From Polaromonas sp. JS666 (GTDB taxonomy: Bacteria > Pseudomonadota > Gammaproteobacteria > Burkholderiales > Burkholderiaceae_C): a stretch of DNA of 64,000 nt. Below are positions 33,867-42,554 of this stretch, piece by piece. A program made the position numbers and the translations under genes. A model generated the notes under the pieces. The model was not told the origin of the DNA. It worked only from the letters and a program-made list of their open reading frames with translations, and did not search any database. Where the stretch lies: assembly GCF_900103405.1 (NCBI RefSeq), contig NZ_FNHX01000003.1, positions 434,001-498,000 on the forward strand, read 5' to 3'. The number at the start of each line of letters is the position of its first letter. The stretch's first letter is position 1.

Positions 33867-34784
33867 ATGTCATCAGCAACCCACGGGTCTACCCCCCACT
33901 ATTTTGTTCCCAGCCCATCGAGCCATCCGGTGATGGCGTCTATCGGCCTGTTTTTTGTCATTCTCGGTGCCAGCCAATGGATCAACGGCCACGACTGGGG
34001 CAAATGGTCGCTGGCCTTCGGCATGATCTGGTGGCTGATGACGCTGTACCGCTGGTTCAGCCAGTCCATCGCCGAAAGCGAAGGCGGCATGTACGGCCGC
34101 AAGATCGACATGTCTTTCCGTTGGAGCATGAGCTGGTTCATCTTCTCGGAAGTGATGTTCTTCGGCGCCTTCTTCACCGCCCTATGGTGGGCCCGCTCGC
34201 ACTCGTTGCCCGCGCTGGGCAGCCTGGACAACGCCCTGCTCTGGCCTGACTTCAAGGCCGTCTGGCCCAGCCTGGCCGCCGGCGTGACCGCTTCGCCCGC
34301 TGACATCATCGAGCCATTCACCGCCATGAAGCCGCTGGCCATTGGCGGCGGCGTTTGGGCCAGCATCATGGGCTCCCTGCCGACGGTCAACACCGCGCTG
34401 CTGCTGAGCTCCGGCGTCACCATCACCATCGCCCACCATGCGCTGATCGAAGGCAAACGCGCCCGCACCATCGCCTTCATGTGGGCCACGGTTCTGCTCG
34501 GCGTGGTCTTCCTCTTCGTGCAGGGCTATGAGTACTTCCATGCCTACCATGAGATGAACCTGAAGCTGTCGTCCGGCGTGTACGGCTCGACCTTCTTCAT
34601 GCTCACGGGCTTCCACGGCTTTCACGTGTTCGTCGGCATGCTGATGCTGCTGTTCATCACGCTGCGCCTGCAAAAAGGCCATTTCACGCCTGAAAAGCAC
34701 TTCGGCTTTGAAGGTGCCGCCTGGTACTGGCACTTTGTGGACGTCGTTTGGCTGGGCCTGTACATCCTGGTGTACTGGCTCTAA
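33867..34784 (+). CDS. ctaE: Cytochrome c oxidase subunit III
   Basis: 305 residues, seven membrane spans, non-catalytic subunit that stabilises the oxidase. HYFVPSPSSHPVMASIGLF opens the protein, GGMYGRKIDMSFRWSMSWFI and SEVMFFGAFFTALWW follow, and WYWHFVDVVWLGLYILVYWL closes it, all standard. AGGAG lies eight bases before the ATG at 33867; a longer frame further upstream overlaps DUF2970 and is rejected. Last gene of the ctaC transcript, ending at a hairpin. Confidence 0.96.
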   Translation: MSSATHGSTPHYFVPSPSSHPVMASIGLFFVILGASQWINGHDWGKWSLAFGMIWWLMTLYRWFSQSIAESEGGMYGRKIDMSFRWSMSWFIFSEVMFFGAFFTALWWARSHSLPALGSLDNALLWPDFKAVWPSLAAGVTASPADIIEPFTAMKPLAIGGGVWASIMGSLPTVNTALLLSSGVTITIAHHALIEGKRARTIAFMWATVLLGVVFLFVQGYEYFHAYHEMNLKLSSGVYGSTFFMLTGFHGFHVFVGMLMLLFITLRLQKGHFTPEKHFGFEGAAWYWHFVDVVWLGLYILVYWL

Positions 34785-34827
34785 GAACCTGTTCTCAGGA
34801 ACCATTGGCGGCTACGGCCGCTCAACC

Positions 34828-34850
34828 AAAGGCCGCTTGATGCGGCCTTT
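34828..34850 (+). terminator. Hairpin terminator after ctaE
   Basis: AAAGGCCGC, loop TTGAT, GCGGCCTTT, followed by the T-rich GTTCTTTATT. Also within reach of the convergent DUF2909 gene. Confidence 0.8.
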
Positions 34851-34879
34851 GTTCTTTATTTCGCCACCTGGCGTGACGT

Positions 34880-35113
34880 TTATTTGCCTGCGGGAATACC
34901 GGTGGGCTGTATGTAACCGAGCTTCCACGCAATCAGAATGCAGATGAACAGCAGCACAGAGAACCCGATACGGAAGGCCAGCGCGCGCGCCATATTATTG
35001 GCCTTGCGCTTGCCGTCCTTGCTGTCGCCGCTGCTGCCCCTGAGCATGAAAAAAAGCGCGGAAGCCAGGCTGGCCAGGATGGCGATAAATGCCAGTGCAA
35101 CGAGGTAGTTCAT
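34880..35113 (-). CDS. DUF2909 twin-span membrane protein
   Basis: 77 residues with two membrane spans (LVALAFIAILASLASALFFML and FRIGFSVLLFICILIAWKLGY) flanking a basic loop GDSKDGKRKANNMARA. This is the pattern of the DUF2909 (twin transmembrane) family commonly next to SURF1. It is transcribed opposite to SURF1, with only 18 bases between the two start codons. Role presumably in oxidase assembly, inferred only from context. Confidence 0.82.
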   Translation of the reverse strand: MNYLVALAFIAILASLASALFFMLRGSSGDSKDGKRKANNMARALAFRIGFSVLLFICILIAWKLGYIQPTGIPAGK

Positions 35114-35131
35114 GAACAGGATTATCGGCGC

Positions 35132-35893
35132 ATGACACCGGCTTTGCATTCTCCGCGCTTCTGGCTGCTGACCGCGGCCGCCGTGCTGGTGGCCGGCACC
35201 ACCTTCTCGCTGGGGCAGTGGCAGCTGCGCCGCGCCGCGCAGAAGGAAGCCCTGCAGGCCGCCGTCGAGTCCAAGGGCCGCCTGCCCGCGCTCGATGTGC
35301 GCGCGCTGCTCGCGAGCCCAGACATGGCGGGCGAAATACACCGGCCGGCCGTGCTCAAGGGCAGCTGGCGGCCGGAACACACGGTCTACCTCGACAACCG
35401 GCCCATGGCCGGCAAGACCGGTTTTGTGGTGCTCACACCGCTGGTGCTGGAAGGCGGCGCCCAGGCCATCGTGGTCCAGCGCGGCTGGGTGCCGCGCGAT
35501 TTTGCCGACCGCACGCGCCTGCCGCAGGTGGCAACGCCCGCCGGCACCGTCACCGTCGAGGGCCGTATCGCTTCGCCACCTTCCAAACTTTATGAGTTCC
35601 AGGGCATAGAGACCGGCCGGATACGGCAAAATCTCAACTTGCCGGCCTACCGGGCGCAAACCGGCCTGCCGCTGCTGGAGGTTTCTTTGCTGCAGACCGG
35701 CGCGGCCAGCGAAGGCCTGCTGCGCGAATGGGCTGCCCCGAACCTCGGCGTCGACAAGCACTACGGTTATGCCTTCCAGTGGTTCGGCCTGTGCGCCCTG
35801 GTGGTCATTCTTTATGGCTGGTTTCAGCTGGTTCTTCCTTTCCGTGCCCGTATCCACTCACGCCGCCCAACAAGCCGCGATCAACTGCCGTGA
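35132..35893 (+). CDS. SURF1-family cytochrome oxidase assembly protein
   Basis: 253 residues with the SURF1 layout: an N-terminal membrane span (FWLLTAAAVLVAGTTFSLG) directly followed by QWQLRRAAQKEAL, a large periplasmic loop with AVLKGSWRPEHTVYLDNRP and VVQRGWVPRDFADR, and a C-terminal span (HYGYAFQWFGLCALVVILYGW, broken as AFQWFGLCALVVILYGW). SURF1 helps insert haem a into subunit I. Its stop overlaps the next gene's GTG start. Confidence 0.93.
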   Translation: MTPALHSPRFWLLTAAAVLVAGTTFSLGQWQLRRAAQKEALQAAVESKGRLPALDVRALLASPDMAGEIHRPAVLKGSWRPEHTVYLDNRPMAGKTGFVVLTPLVLEGGAQAIVVQRGWVPRDFADRTRLPQVATPAGTVTVEGRIASPPSKLYEFQGIETGRIRQNLNLPAYRAQTGLPLLEVSLLQTGAASEGLLREWAAPNLGVDKHYGYAFQWFGLCALVVILYGWFQLVLPFRARIHSRRPTSRDQLP

Positions 35894-36606
35894 CCCCTAC
35901 GCCTGACACTTCCCCCAACCCCGCCGCCGCGCCCGCCTCGCAGGACCTGCCCCTGGGCCTGACCGTGCACACCATGCCCGTGCTGGACCAGTCCAGCACG
36001 CGCGAGCCGAACACCGTCGCGGGCCGCTGGAAGATGCTGGCCGTGCTGCTGGTGTGCGCGGCCCCGGTGGTCGCCTCCTATTTCACCTACTACGTGGTCC
36101 GGCCCGAAGGCCGCCGCAACTTCGGCGAGCTGATAGAGCCGCAGCGCCCGCTGCCGCCGCTGGCCACGCGCACGCTCGACGGCCGCAGCGGCACGCTGAC
36201 GGCGCTCAAGAACCAGTGGCTGCTGATCAGCGTGGCCGGTGGCGCCTGCGATGCGCGCTGCGAGCAGAACCTGTATTTCCAGCGCCAGCTGCGCGAATCG
36301 CTGGGCAAGGAAAAAGAGCGCGTGGACCGCGTCTGGCTGGTCGCCGACGACGCGCCCGTGCGCGATGCGCTGCTGCCGGCACTGGCCTCCTCGGCCGTGC
36401 TGCGCGTGGCACCGGCTGAACTTGCGCAGTGGCTGGAGCCCGCCGCCGGCAAGCGCCTGGAAGACCACCTCTACCTGGTCGACCCCATCGGCAATTTGAT
36501 GATGCGTTTCCCGGCCGACATGGATACCGCCGCCGCGGCCAAGGCCAAGCGCGACCTGGAGCGCCTCCTGCGCGCTTCGAGCAGCTGGGACAAGGAAGGC
36601 CGTTGA
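35890..36606 (+). CDS. Membrane-anchored thiol protein in oxidase assembly cluster
   Basis: 238 residues from GTG 35890, which overlaps the SURF1 stop (GTGA). After a proline/alanine-rich cytoplasmic part there is one membrane span (WKMLAVLLVCAAPVVASYFTYY) and a periplasmic domain with a thioredoxin/SCO-like order (NQWLLISVAGGACDARCEQNL, then HLYLVDPIGNLMMRFP). The ACDARC pair (CxxxC) matches the copper-binding spacing of SCO proteins, so copper or thiol chemistry for CuA maturation is a reasonable inference. No biochemically defined family name is recognised. Confidence 0.78.
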   Translation: MTPTPDTSPNPAAAPASQDLPLGLTVHTMPVLDQSSTREPNTVAGRWKMLAVLLVCAAPVVASYFTYYVVRPEGRRNFGELIEPQRPLPPLATRTLDGRSGTLTALKNQWLLISVAGGACDARCEQNLYFQRQLRESLGKEKERVDRVWLVADDAPVRDALLPALASSAVLRVAPAELAQWLEPAAGKRLEDHLYLVDPIGNLMMRFPADMDTAAAAKAKRDLERLLRASSSWDKEGR

Positions 36607-36639
36607 ATATGGCCCTCACGCTTTTCACTTCGTGTAATG

Positions 36640-36820
36640 CGCGAGGCCTTGCAGGCCGCGGCTCGCGAGACGCTTCGCCTCTGTCGCCCGTCCAAGCCTG
36701 CGCAGGCAGGCTTGGAGCCGCGGGCTCCAGCCCCTCGGGGGCCGCTGCGCCTGCGGTCCGGCAAAGCCGGTTCCGCGGCCCCTGCTTGCATGAATACCTT
36801 CAGGGCGTTGCGGGCCACCT
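36640..36820. repeat. Structured palindromic intergenic repeat
   Basis: GC-rich block before ctaA with nested inverted repeats: CCAAGCCTGC/GCAGGCTTGG with a four-base loop (36692-36715) and GGGGCCGC/GCGGCCCC (36738-36745 with 36775-36782) enclosing CCGGC-AAA-GCCGG (36758-36770). No gene. It looks like a dispersed intergenic repeat element rather than a terminator, since no T tract follows. Confidence 0.65.
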
Positions 36821-36832
36821 TTCTTTTTAATC

Positions 36833-37966
36833 ATGGCTGCGCAAAATCTTTACGACCTGAGCCCCGCCCTGCGCCTGATGATCATGGGCCTGGTGGTTGC
36901 GCTCGGGCCGCTGGCTTGGGTGTGGGCGCACAACAAGAACGCGCCGGTGGCGCAGCGCCTGCGGGTGTTGACGCTGGTCACGCTTTTCCTCACCTTTGAC
37001 CTGGTGATCTTCGGCGCCTTCACCCGGCTCACCGACTCCGGCCTGGGTTGCCCCGACTGGCCCGGCTGCTACGGCAGCGCCAGCCCGGTGGGCGCACAAA
37101 TGCACATCGAGGCCGCGCAAACCGCCATGCCGACCGGGCCGGTCACGCATTCCAAGGCCTGGATCGAGATGGTCCACCGGTATCTCGCAACGGGCGTCGG
37201 TGTGCTGATCCTGACGCTCACGGTGACCAGCTGGCTGGAGCGCAAGCGCATAGCCGTCTCGCCCTGGTGGCCCACCGTCACGTTGGTGTGGGTGTGTTTG
37301 CAAGGCGCTTTCGGCGCGCTCACGGTCACCATGAAGTTGTTCCCCGCCATCGTCACCCTGCATTTGCTGGGCGGCCTGGTGCTGCTGGCTTTGCTGCGCG
37401 CGCAATCGCTGCGTTATGCCGGGCTGCAGGCGCCGCCGGCCCCGGGTTTGGGGAAGGGCCTGCGGCTGGCCGCACTGGCCGCGTTTGCCTTGCTGTGGCT
37501 GCAGATCGCCCTGGGCGGCTGGGTCAGCACCAACTACGCGGTGCTGGCCTGCACCGACTTTCCGGGCTGCCAGAACTCGCTGTGGCCGGCCATGGACTTT
37601 CGCCAGGGTTTCACGCTGTGGCGCGAGCTGGGCGCGGGCCATGACGGCGCCAACATCAGCTTCCAGGCGCTCACGGCCATCCACTATGTGCACCGCCTCA
37701 CCGCCTACCTGGTGTTTGCCGTGTTCCTCGCGCTGGCCTTCTTTCTGCACCGTGTGCCGGCGTTTCGCGCGCCTGCGCGCTGGCTGGCCGGACTCATCGT
37801 GCTGCAGGCCGTGACCGGTATCAGCAACGCCGTGCTGGGCTGGCCTTTGCTGGCTGCCGTCATGCACACCGGCGGAGCCGCCGCCCTGGTCATTGTGCTC
37901 GGCGGCGTGGTCTTTTCCGGCCGCGGCGGGCCCTCTGTGCCACATGCGTCAAAATTGAATGCCTAG
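36833..37966 (+). CDS. ctaA: Haem A synthase (CtaA/Cox15)
   Basis: 377 residues, eight membrane spans. Oxidises the C8 methyl of haem O to make haem A. Family features: FGAFTRLTDSGLGCPDWPGCYG at the first loop, EMVHRYLATGVGVLIL, LGGWVSTNYAVLACTDFPGCQ at the equivalent second loop, and TAIHYVHRLTAYLVF, giving the four histidine haem ligands. The paired cysteines in each loop are those that form the extracytoplasmic disulfide in this enzyme class. Ten bases before ctaB. Confidence 0.95.
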   Translation: MAAQNLYDLSPALRLMIMGLVVALGPLAWVWAHNKNAPVAQRLRVLTLVTLFLTFDLVIFGAFTRLTDSGLGCPDWPGCYGSASPVGAQMHIEAAQTAMPTGPVTHSKAWIEMVHRYLATGVGVLILTLTVTSWLERKRIAVSPWWPTVTLVWVCLQGAFGALTVTMKLFPAIVTLHLLGGLVLLALLRAQSLRYAGLQAPPAPGLGKGLRLAALAAFALLWLQIALGGWVSTNYAVLACTDFPGCQNSLWPAMDFRQGFTLWRELGAGHDGANISFQALTAIHYVHRLTAYLVFAVFLALAFFLHRVPAFRAPARWLAGLIVLQAVTGISNAVLGWPLLAAVMHTGGAAALVIVLGGVVFSGRGGPSVPHASKLNA

Positions 37967-37975
37967 CGACTCCCC

Positions 37976-38896
37976 ATGAACCCCAGTACCCCGTCCGCCG
38001 CCCCGGCTTCCGCCGCGCCCCACGTCCCGTCGAAGTTCGCGCAGTTCTATGCGCTGACCAAGCCGCGCGTGGTGCAGCTCATCGTGTTCTGCGCGCTGAT
38101 CGGCATGGTGCTGGCCGTTCCCGGCGTGCCCAGCTGGCCCGACGTCAGGCTCGCGCTGATCGCCTGCGCCGGTATCTGGCTGGTCGCCGGGGCCGCCGCG
38201 GCCTTCAACTGCCTGGTCGAGCAACAGATCGACGCGCGCATGCGCCGCACCGCCTGGCGCCCCACGGCCAAGGGCGAACTCAGCAACCCGCTCACGCTGG
38301 CGTTCTCGGCCGCGCTGTGCGCGCTGGGCTCCTGGATTCTGTATGTGTGGGTGAACCCGCTCACCATGTGGCTGACCTTTGCGACCTTCATCGGCTACGC
38401 GGTGGTCTACACCGTGATCCTCAAGCCCATGACGCCGCAGAACATCGTGATCGGCGGCGCCTCGGGCGCCATGCCGCCGGTGCTGGGCTGGGCCGCGATG
38501 ACGGGCTCCGTCGGCCCCGAGGCGCTGATCCTCTTCCTGATCATCTTCCTCTGGACGCCGCCGCATTTCTGGGCGCTGGCCTTGTACCGCGTCGAGGACT
38601 ACCGCAAGTCCGGCCTGCCCATGCTGCCCGTCACCCACGGCAACGCGTTCACGCGCCTGCAGGTGTTTTTGTACACGCTGGTGCTGTTTCCGGCCTGCCT
38701 GATGCCCTTCATCTTCAAGATGAGCGGCTGGCTTTACCTGGTGGCCGCCGTGGCGCTGAGCATAGGCTTTAGCTGGTACGGCTGGCGCCTGTGGCGCAAC
38801 TATTCCGATGCGCTGGCGCGCAAGACCTTCCGCTTTTCGCTGATCCACCTTTCGGTCTTGTTCGCGGCCCTGTTGCTGGACCACTACCTTGTCTGA
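37976..38896 (+). CDS. ctaB: Protoheme IX farnesyltransferase (haem O synthase)
   Basis: 306 residues, UbiA-type prenyltransferase with about nine spans. Adds the farnesyl tail to haem B giving haem O for CtaA. Key motifs: [19 protein letters not shown], the first aspartate-rich site [39 protein letters not shown], and the second site [19 protein letters not shown]. Co-transcribed with ctaA (ten-base gap) and SCO (six-base gap). Confidence 0.96.
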   Translation: MNPSTPSAAPASAAPHVPSKFAQFYALTKPRVVQLIVFCALIGMVLAVPGVPSWPDVRLALIACAGIWLVAGAAAAFNCLVEQQIDARMRRTAWRPTAKGELSNPLTLAFSAALCALGSWILYVWVNPLTMWLTFATFIGYAVVYTVILKPMTPQNIVIGGASGAMPPVLGWAAMTGSVGPEALILFLIIFLWTPPHFWALALYRVEDYRKSGLPMLPVTHGNAFTRLQVFLYTLVLFPACLMPFIFKMSGWLYLVAAVALSIGFSWYGWRLWRNYSDALARKTFRFSLIHLSVLFAALLLDHYLV

Positions 38897-38902
38897 CACC
38901 GC

Positions 38903-39535
38903 ATGAAAACCCCCAACACCTTGCTGTCCACGCGCCGCGGCGCGATTCGAACCCTGGCCGGCGGCGCAGCACTCGCGGCCACGGCCGGCCTGCTGGCGGC
39001 CTGCGCGCCCGACAAGCCGCAGTTCAAAAGCATTGACCTGACCGGTGCCGACTATGCGCAGGGCTTCACGCTGGCCGACCACAACGGCCAGGTGCGCACG
39101 CTGAAGGATTTCCCCGGCAAGGTGGTCGTGGTCTTCTTCGGTTTCACGCAATGCCCCGATGTCTGCCCGACCTCCATGGCCGAGCTGGCCCAGGTCAAGA
39201 AGCTGCTGGGTGCCGACGGCGACAAGCTGCAGGCCATCTTCATCACCGTCGACCCCGAGCGCGACACGCCCGAGCTGCTCAAGGCCTATATGGGCAACTT
39301 CGACCCGGGCTTTCTGGCGCTGCGCCCCACCATGGCCCAGCTGCCGGAAGTCGCCAAGGACTTCAAGGTCTATTACAAAAAGGTCGACGGCAAGACCCCC
39401 GGCAGCTACACCATGGACCACTCCGCGGGCAGCTATGTCTTTGACGGCAAGGGCCACATACGCCTGTACAACCGCTACGGCGGCGGCGCGGAAGCGCTGG
39501 CGTCCGACATCCGCCTGCTGCTGAAGAACGCCTGA
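38903..39535 (+). CDS. SCO1/SenC family copper chaperone lipoprotein
   Basis: 210 residues. The N-terminus has a signal with a double arginine and lipobox LLAAC (Cys34), so it should be a lipoprotein facing the periplasm. The thioredoxin-fold domain carries the copper ligands CPDVC (Cys85, Cys89) and His174 in YTMDHSAGSYVFD. SCO proteins metallate the CuA site of subunit II. Last gene of the ctaA-ctaB-SCO group; convergent with the GGDEF gene without a visible terminator in the nine-base gap. Confidence 0.94.
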   Translation: MKTPNTLLSTRRGAIRTLAGGAALAATAGLLAACAPDKPQFKSIDLTGADYAQGFTLADHNGQVRTLKDFPGKVVVVFFGFTQCPDVCPTSMAELAQVKKLLGADGDKLQAIFITVDPERDTPELLKAYMGNFDPGFLALRPTMAQLPEVAKDFKVYYKKVDGKTPGSYTMDHSAGSYVFDGKGHIRLYNRYGGGAEALASDIRLLLKNA

Positions 39536-39544
39536 GCAGTTCGG

Positions 39545-41353
39545 CTAAAAGTTCACCGTCTTGATGGACTTGCGGGTGTCGGCCGGCATCTCGCGCAGCG
39601 ACTTGAGCATATAGGCCACGTGCAGCGCCGCGTCCGGCTGCGCGCCGCACTGGGCGTCCGGCACCATGGCGATTGCGACGTGCAGCTTCAGGTGCGAGCC
39701 CACCGGCAGTAAATCGGACGGCTGCAGCGCGCGCGCCACCAGCTGGGTGGCTGCGGCCACGGCCTGCGCGGCAGTCACAGGCCCTTCTATCAACAAGGCA
39801 AACTCGCTGTCGCCGACACGCGCCGCGATGTCAATGTCGCGCGCCAGCTTGCGCAGGCAGGAGCCCGCCAGCACCAGCGCATAGTCGGCGATCTGCCGCC
39901 CGTGCTCCCTGGCGAACCAGCCGTGGTTGGAGAGTTCGATCATCAGCAGCGCGCTGCGATGCCGGTAGCGGCTGGAGCGCAGCAAGGCCTCCTGCAGCCG
40001 CGCCTCGAAGGTGTGCAGGTTGCTCAGGCCCGTGAGCGGCTCGGTCTGCGCCAGCGCCGCGGCGCGCGCCCGGGCTTCGCGGCGCTGCGCGCCCCGCCGC
40101 AGCAGGCCGTAAAACAGCAGCGGCGTTTCCAGCGCCGCGCCCAGGGTGAGGCCGTATTGGGTGAGGAAGCTGGTCGGGACCAGGCCCAGGTCGCGCAGTA
40201 TGGGAAAGGGCACCGCGACCGCGACCGGCACAAAGCCCAGCGCGATCCAGCGCATGGTGGGCTCGCCGCCTCGCCAGGCGATGAACACCATCACGCAGAT
40301 CAGCAGCAGGGCCGCGACGATGAGGGCCGTGACAGCGATAAAGCCGGCGCGTGTCGGCAGCGCCGTGTCCAGCAGCGTCAGCAGCGCCAGCACGGTGATC
40401 AGCCGGAGTGACAGCCAGTCCAGCACGGCCGAGAACTGGCGCGGGCGGGTCACCACACGGGCAAACCAGAGGCCGCTGCAGGTTGCCAGCACCGGCAGCA
40501 GAAAGGCCGACAGGTCGTTCCATGTCGGCCAGTCCGGCCAGAGATATTGCCCGCCTATGCCCAGCAGCGCGGCTTGCGCCGCCGCCAGCGCGGTGATGTA
40601 AACGGCATAGGCGGCGAAGCTCCTGTCCCTGAATGCCACGGCATTGGCAGCGGCCACCAGGGCCATCAGCAGCGCCAGGCCGAAGTAGGCGCCCAGCAGG
40701 AACTGCTCCTGCATGCGCTGCGCCAGCAGGGCAGGGTGCTTGTAGATATAGAGCGGCGCTGAAAACGGCCTGCGCGCCTGCTCTATGCGTATGAAATAGG
40801 TGACCGGCCGGCTCTGCTCGCTGTCCAGGTCGAAGACCGGAAAGCGGTCGGGGCGCGGCCACTGGTTCACCGGGATTTTGTCGCCCGCCTTTTGTTCGAC
40901 CCAGTTTCCGGCGGCGTCGCGGTAATGCAAGCTCACGCGGTCCACGCCCGCGCTGCTCACTTCCAGCGCCCAGCGCTGCGACAGGTCGGGCTGCATGGCG
41001 TTAAAGCGCACCCACATCACCTGGCCTTCCAGCATGGTGGTGTGGCCGGCCGGGCGCATCGCAAACGGCAGGTCGTACTCCCAGGCTTCCACCTGTTCCA
41101 GCACGGCCTTGCTGGTCGCGTCGATCCAGAACTGGCTGTGTTCGGCCAGTTCGATCTGGCCGTCGGGCGCATTGAGCTGAAGCACCGGCAGCCGTGCGTC
41201 GGCGCCTGGCTGCGCCCATCCCGGCATGGCCGCACCCAGCAGGTACGCCGCCAACATCCCCCGGAAACAACCCACGGAGAAAACAGGGAAGAAGGCGCGC
41301 ATGAACCGCTGAACACGCCTTGGCAGGCCTGAAAGCGCGTTAAGGATCAGCAC
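39545..41353 (-). CDS. 7TMR-DISM sensor with degenerate GGDEF domain
   Basis: 602 residues. Signal peptide, a periplasmic ligand-binding region of 7TMR-DISM extracellular type (about 45-185), seven membrane spans (from LGAYFGLALLMALVAAANAVA to VPFPILRDLGLVP), and a C-terminal GGDEF-fold domain starting ALAQTEPLTGLSNLHTFEARL (in part). The active-site loop is RVGDSEFALL (39800-39820) where RLGGDEFALL is expected, and the upstream metal aspartate position reads MIELSNHGW, so diguanylate cyclase activity is probably lost. It may bind c-di-GMP or GTP or signal by dimerisation. Transcribed alone. Confidence 0.85.
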   Translation of the reverse strand: MLILNALSGLPRRVQRFMRAFFPVFSVGCFRGMLAAYLLGAAMPGWAQPGADARLPVLQLNAPDGQIELAEHSQFWIDATSKAVLEQVEAWEYDLPFAMRPAGHTTMLEGQVMWVRFNAMQPDLSQRWALEVSSAGVDRVSLHYRDAAGNWVEQKAGDKIPVNQWPRPDRFPVFDLDSEQSRPVTYFIRIEQARRPFSAPLYIYKHPALLAQRMQEQFLLGAYFGLALLMALVAAANAVAFRDRSFAAYAVYITALAAAQAALLGIGGQYLWPDWPTWNDLSAFLLPVLATCSGLWFARVVTRPRQFSAVLDWLSLRLITVLALLTLLDTALPTRAGFIAVTALIVAALLLICVMVFIAWRGGEPTMRWIALGFVPVAVAVPFPILRDLGLVPTSFLTQYGLTLGAALETPLLFYGLLRRGAQRREARARAAALAQTEPLTGLSNLHTFEARLQEALLRSSRYRHRSALLMIELSNHGWFAREHGRQIADYALVLAGSCLRKLARDIDIAARVGDSEFALLIEGPVTAAQAVAAATQLVARALQPSDLLPVGSHLKLHVAIAMVPDAQCGAQPDAALHVAYMLKSLREMPADTRKSIKTVNF

Positions 41354-41493
41354 AAATTCATTGTGCGACTATGCGTAACAAATTGCGTTTTAAATTTGCG
41401 TTGTGCGTGCGAGCAACTGCAATTTAGTGCAGCAAATCACGCTGCGGGCTGTATGGAGAGCGCCGAAAGTGTTTTTGGGCAACATGCGCCCAC

Positions 41494-41526
41494 AAAAAAG
41501 CCCGCAGTTTTGACGCTGCGGGCTTT
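41494..41526 (-). terminator. Terminator downstream of rpoH
   Basis: Minus-strand order: AAAGCCCGCAG, eight-base loop, CTGCGGGCTTTTTT; an 11-bp stem followed by T6. It lies 28 bases after the rpoH stop. Confidence 0.9.
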
Positions 41527-41553
41527 GCGAAGAACGCGGTGGGTGAAAGCGCT

Positions 41554-42516
41554 TCAGGCGTAAGCGGCTAGCACCTTCTTCATTTTCTTCATGGCCGCCA
41601 CTTCGATCTGGCGGATGCGCTCGGCGCTCACCTTGTACTCGGCGGCCAGGTCGTGCAGCGTCATGCCGCCCGAACCGTCGTCGTTCACCTTGAGCCAGCG
41701 CTCTTCCACGATGCGCCGGGCGCGCGGATCGAGTTCTTCCAGCGCGGCCGTGATGCCGTCCGAGGCCAGGTTGTCGCGCTGGCGCGATTCCATCAGCGCG
41801 GTCGGCTCCTGCGTCGCGTCGGCCAGGTAGGCGATGGGGCCGAAAGCGTCCTCGCCGTCGTCACCGGGGCTGGGATCCAGCAGCACGTCGCCGCCCGACA
41901 TGCGCTGCTCCATCTCGATGACTTCCTCGCGCTTGACGTTCAGCGTCTTGGCCATGGAGTCGATCTGGCCTTCGGTCAGCGTGTCGCGGTGCGTCGCCAC
42001 GTCAGCGTCGTCCTTGAAACCCTGCTTCATGGAGCGCAGGTTGAAAAACAGCTTGCGCTGCGCCTTGGTCGTGGCGACCTTGACCATGCGCCAGTTCTTC
42101 AGGATGTACTCATGGATCTCGGCTTTGATCCAGTGCATGGCATAGCTCACCAGGCGCACGTTCTGGTCCGGGTCGAAGCGCTTGACGGCCTTCATCAGGC
42201 CGATATTGCCTTCCTGGATCAGGTCACCGTGCGGCAGGCCGTAACCCAGGTATTTGCGCGAAATCGACACCACCAGGCGCAAGTGAGAGAGCACCAACTT
42301 ACCGGCCGAGTCCAGATCGTTGTTTTCCTTGAGGTTTTTGGCGTATTCCTGCTCCTGCTCCAGGGTGAGCATGGGCAGGCGGTTGACGGCGGAAATGTAG
42401 GCGTCCAGGTTGCCCAGTGGGGGAACCAGCGACCAAGGGTTGACGGCTGCGACGGCGCCCGATGGGGGCACGGCCACGGCAGCGGTCAGCGATTGGGGGG
42501 AAAGAGCATATGACAC
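41554..42516 (-). CDS. rpoH: RNA polymerase heat-shock sigma factor (sigma-32)
   Basis: 320 residues, directs transcription of heat-shock genes. Region 2 is complete (DLIQEGNIGLMKAVKRFDP, SYAMHWIKAEIHEYIL), the RpoH box that separates sigma-32 from other sigma-70 proteins reads AQRKLFFNLRSMK, and region 4.2 has LHDLAAEYKVSAERIRQIE. Start is GTG at 42516 with AAAGGAG seven bases upstream. The N-terminal tail of about 25 residues is Ala/Pro rich and longer than in E. coli. Just upstream lies a perfect CIRCE operator plus an extra half-site, so HrcA control is likely; the mRNA leader can fold a hairpin beside the ribosome site. Confidence 0.96.
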   Translation of the reverse strand: MSYALSPQSLTAAVAVPPSGAVAAVNPWSLVPPLGNLDAYISAVNRLPMLTLEQEQEYAKNLKENNDLDSAGKLVLSHLRLVVSISRKYLGYGLPHGDLIQEGNIGLMKAVKRFDPDQNVRLVSYAMHWIKAEIHEYILKNWRMVKVATTKAQRKLFFNLRSMKQGFKDDADVATHRDTLTEGQIDSMAKTLNVKREEVIEMEQRMSGGDVLLDPSPGDDGEDAFGPIAYLADATQEPTALMESRQRDNLASDGITAALEELDPRARRIVEERWLKVNDDGSGGMTLHDLAAEYKVSAERIRQIEVAAMKKMKKVLAAYA

Positions 42517-42535
42517 TGCAGAACTCCTTTTCTCT

Positions 42536-42554
42536 AGTGCTAAATATTAGCACT
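42536..42554 (-). promoter_or_regulatory. Third CIRCE half-site forming a leader hairpin at the rpoH ribosome site
   Basis: AGTGCTAA (42536-42543), three bases, TTAGCACT (42547-42554). The second arm is shared with the CIRCE left arm. In the rpoH mRNA this gives an 8-bp hairpin ending five bases before AAAGGAG, so it could either be an alternative HrcA site or an RNA element affecting translation. Confidence 0.7.
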
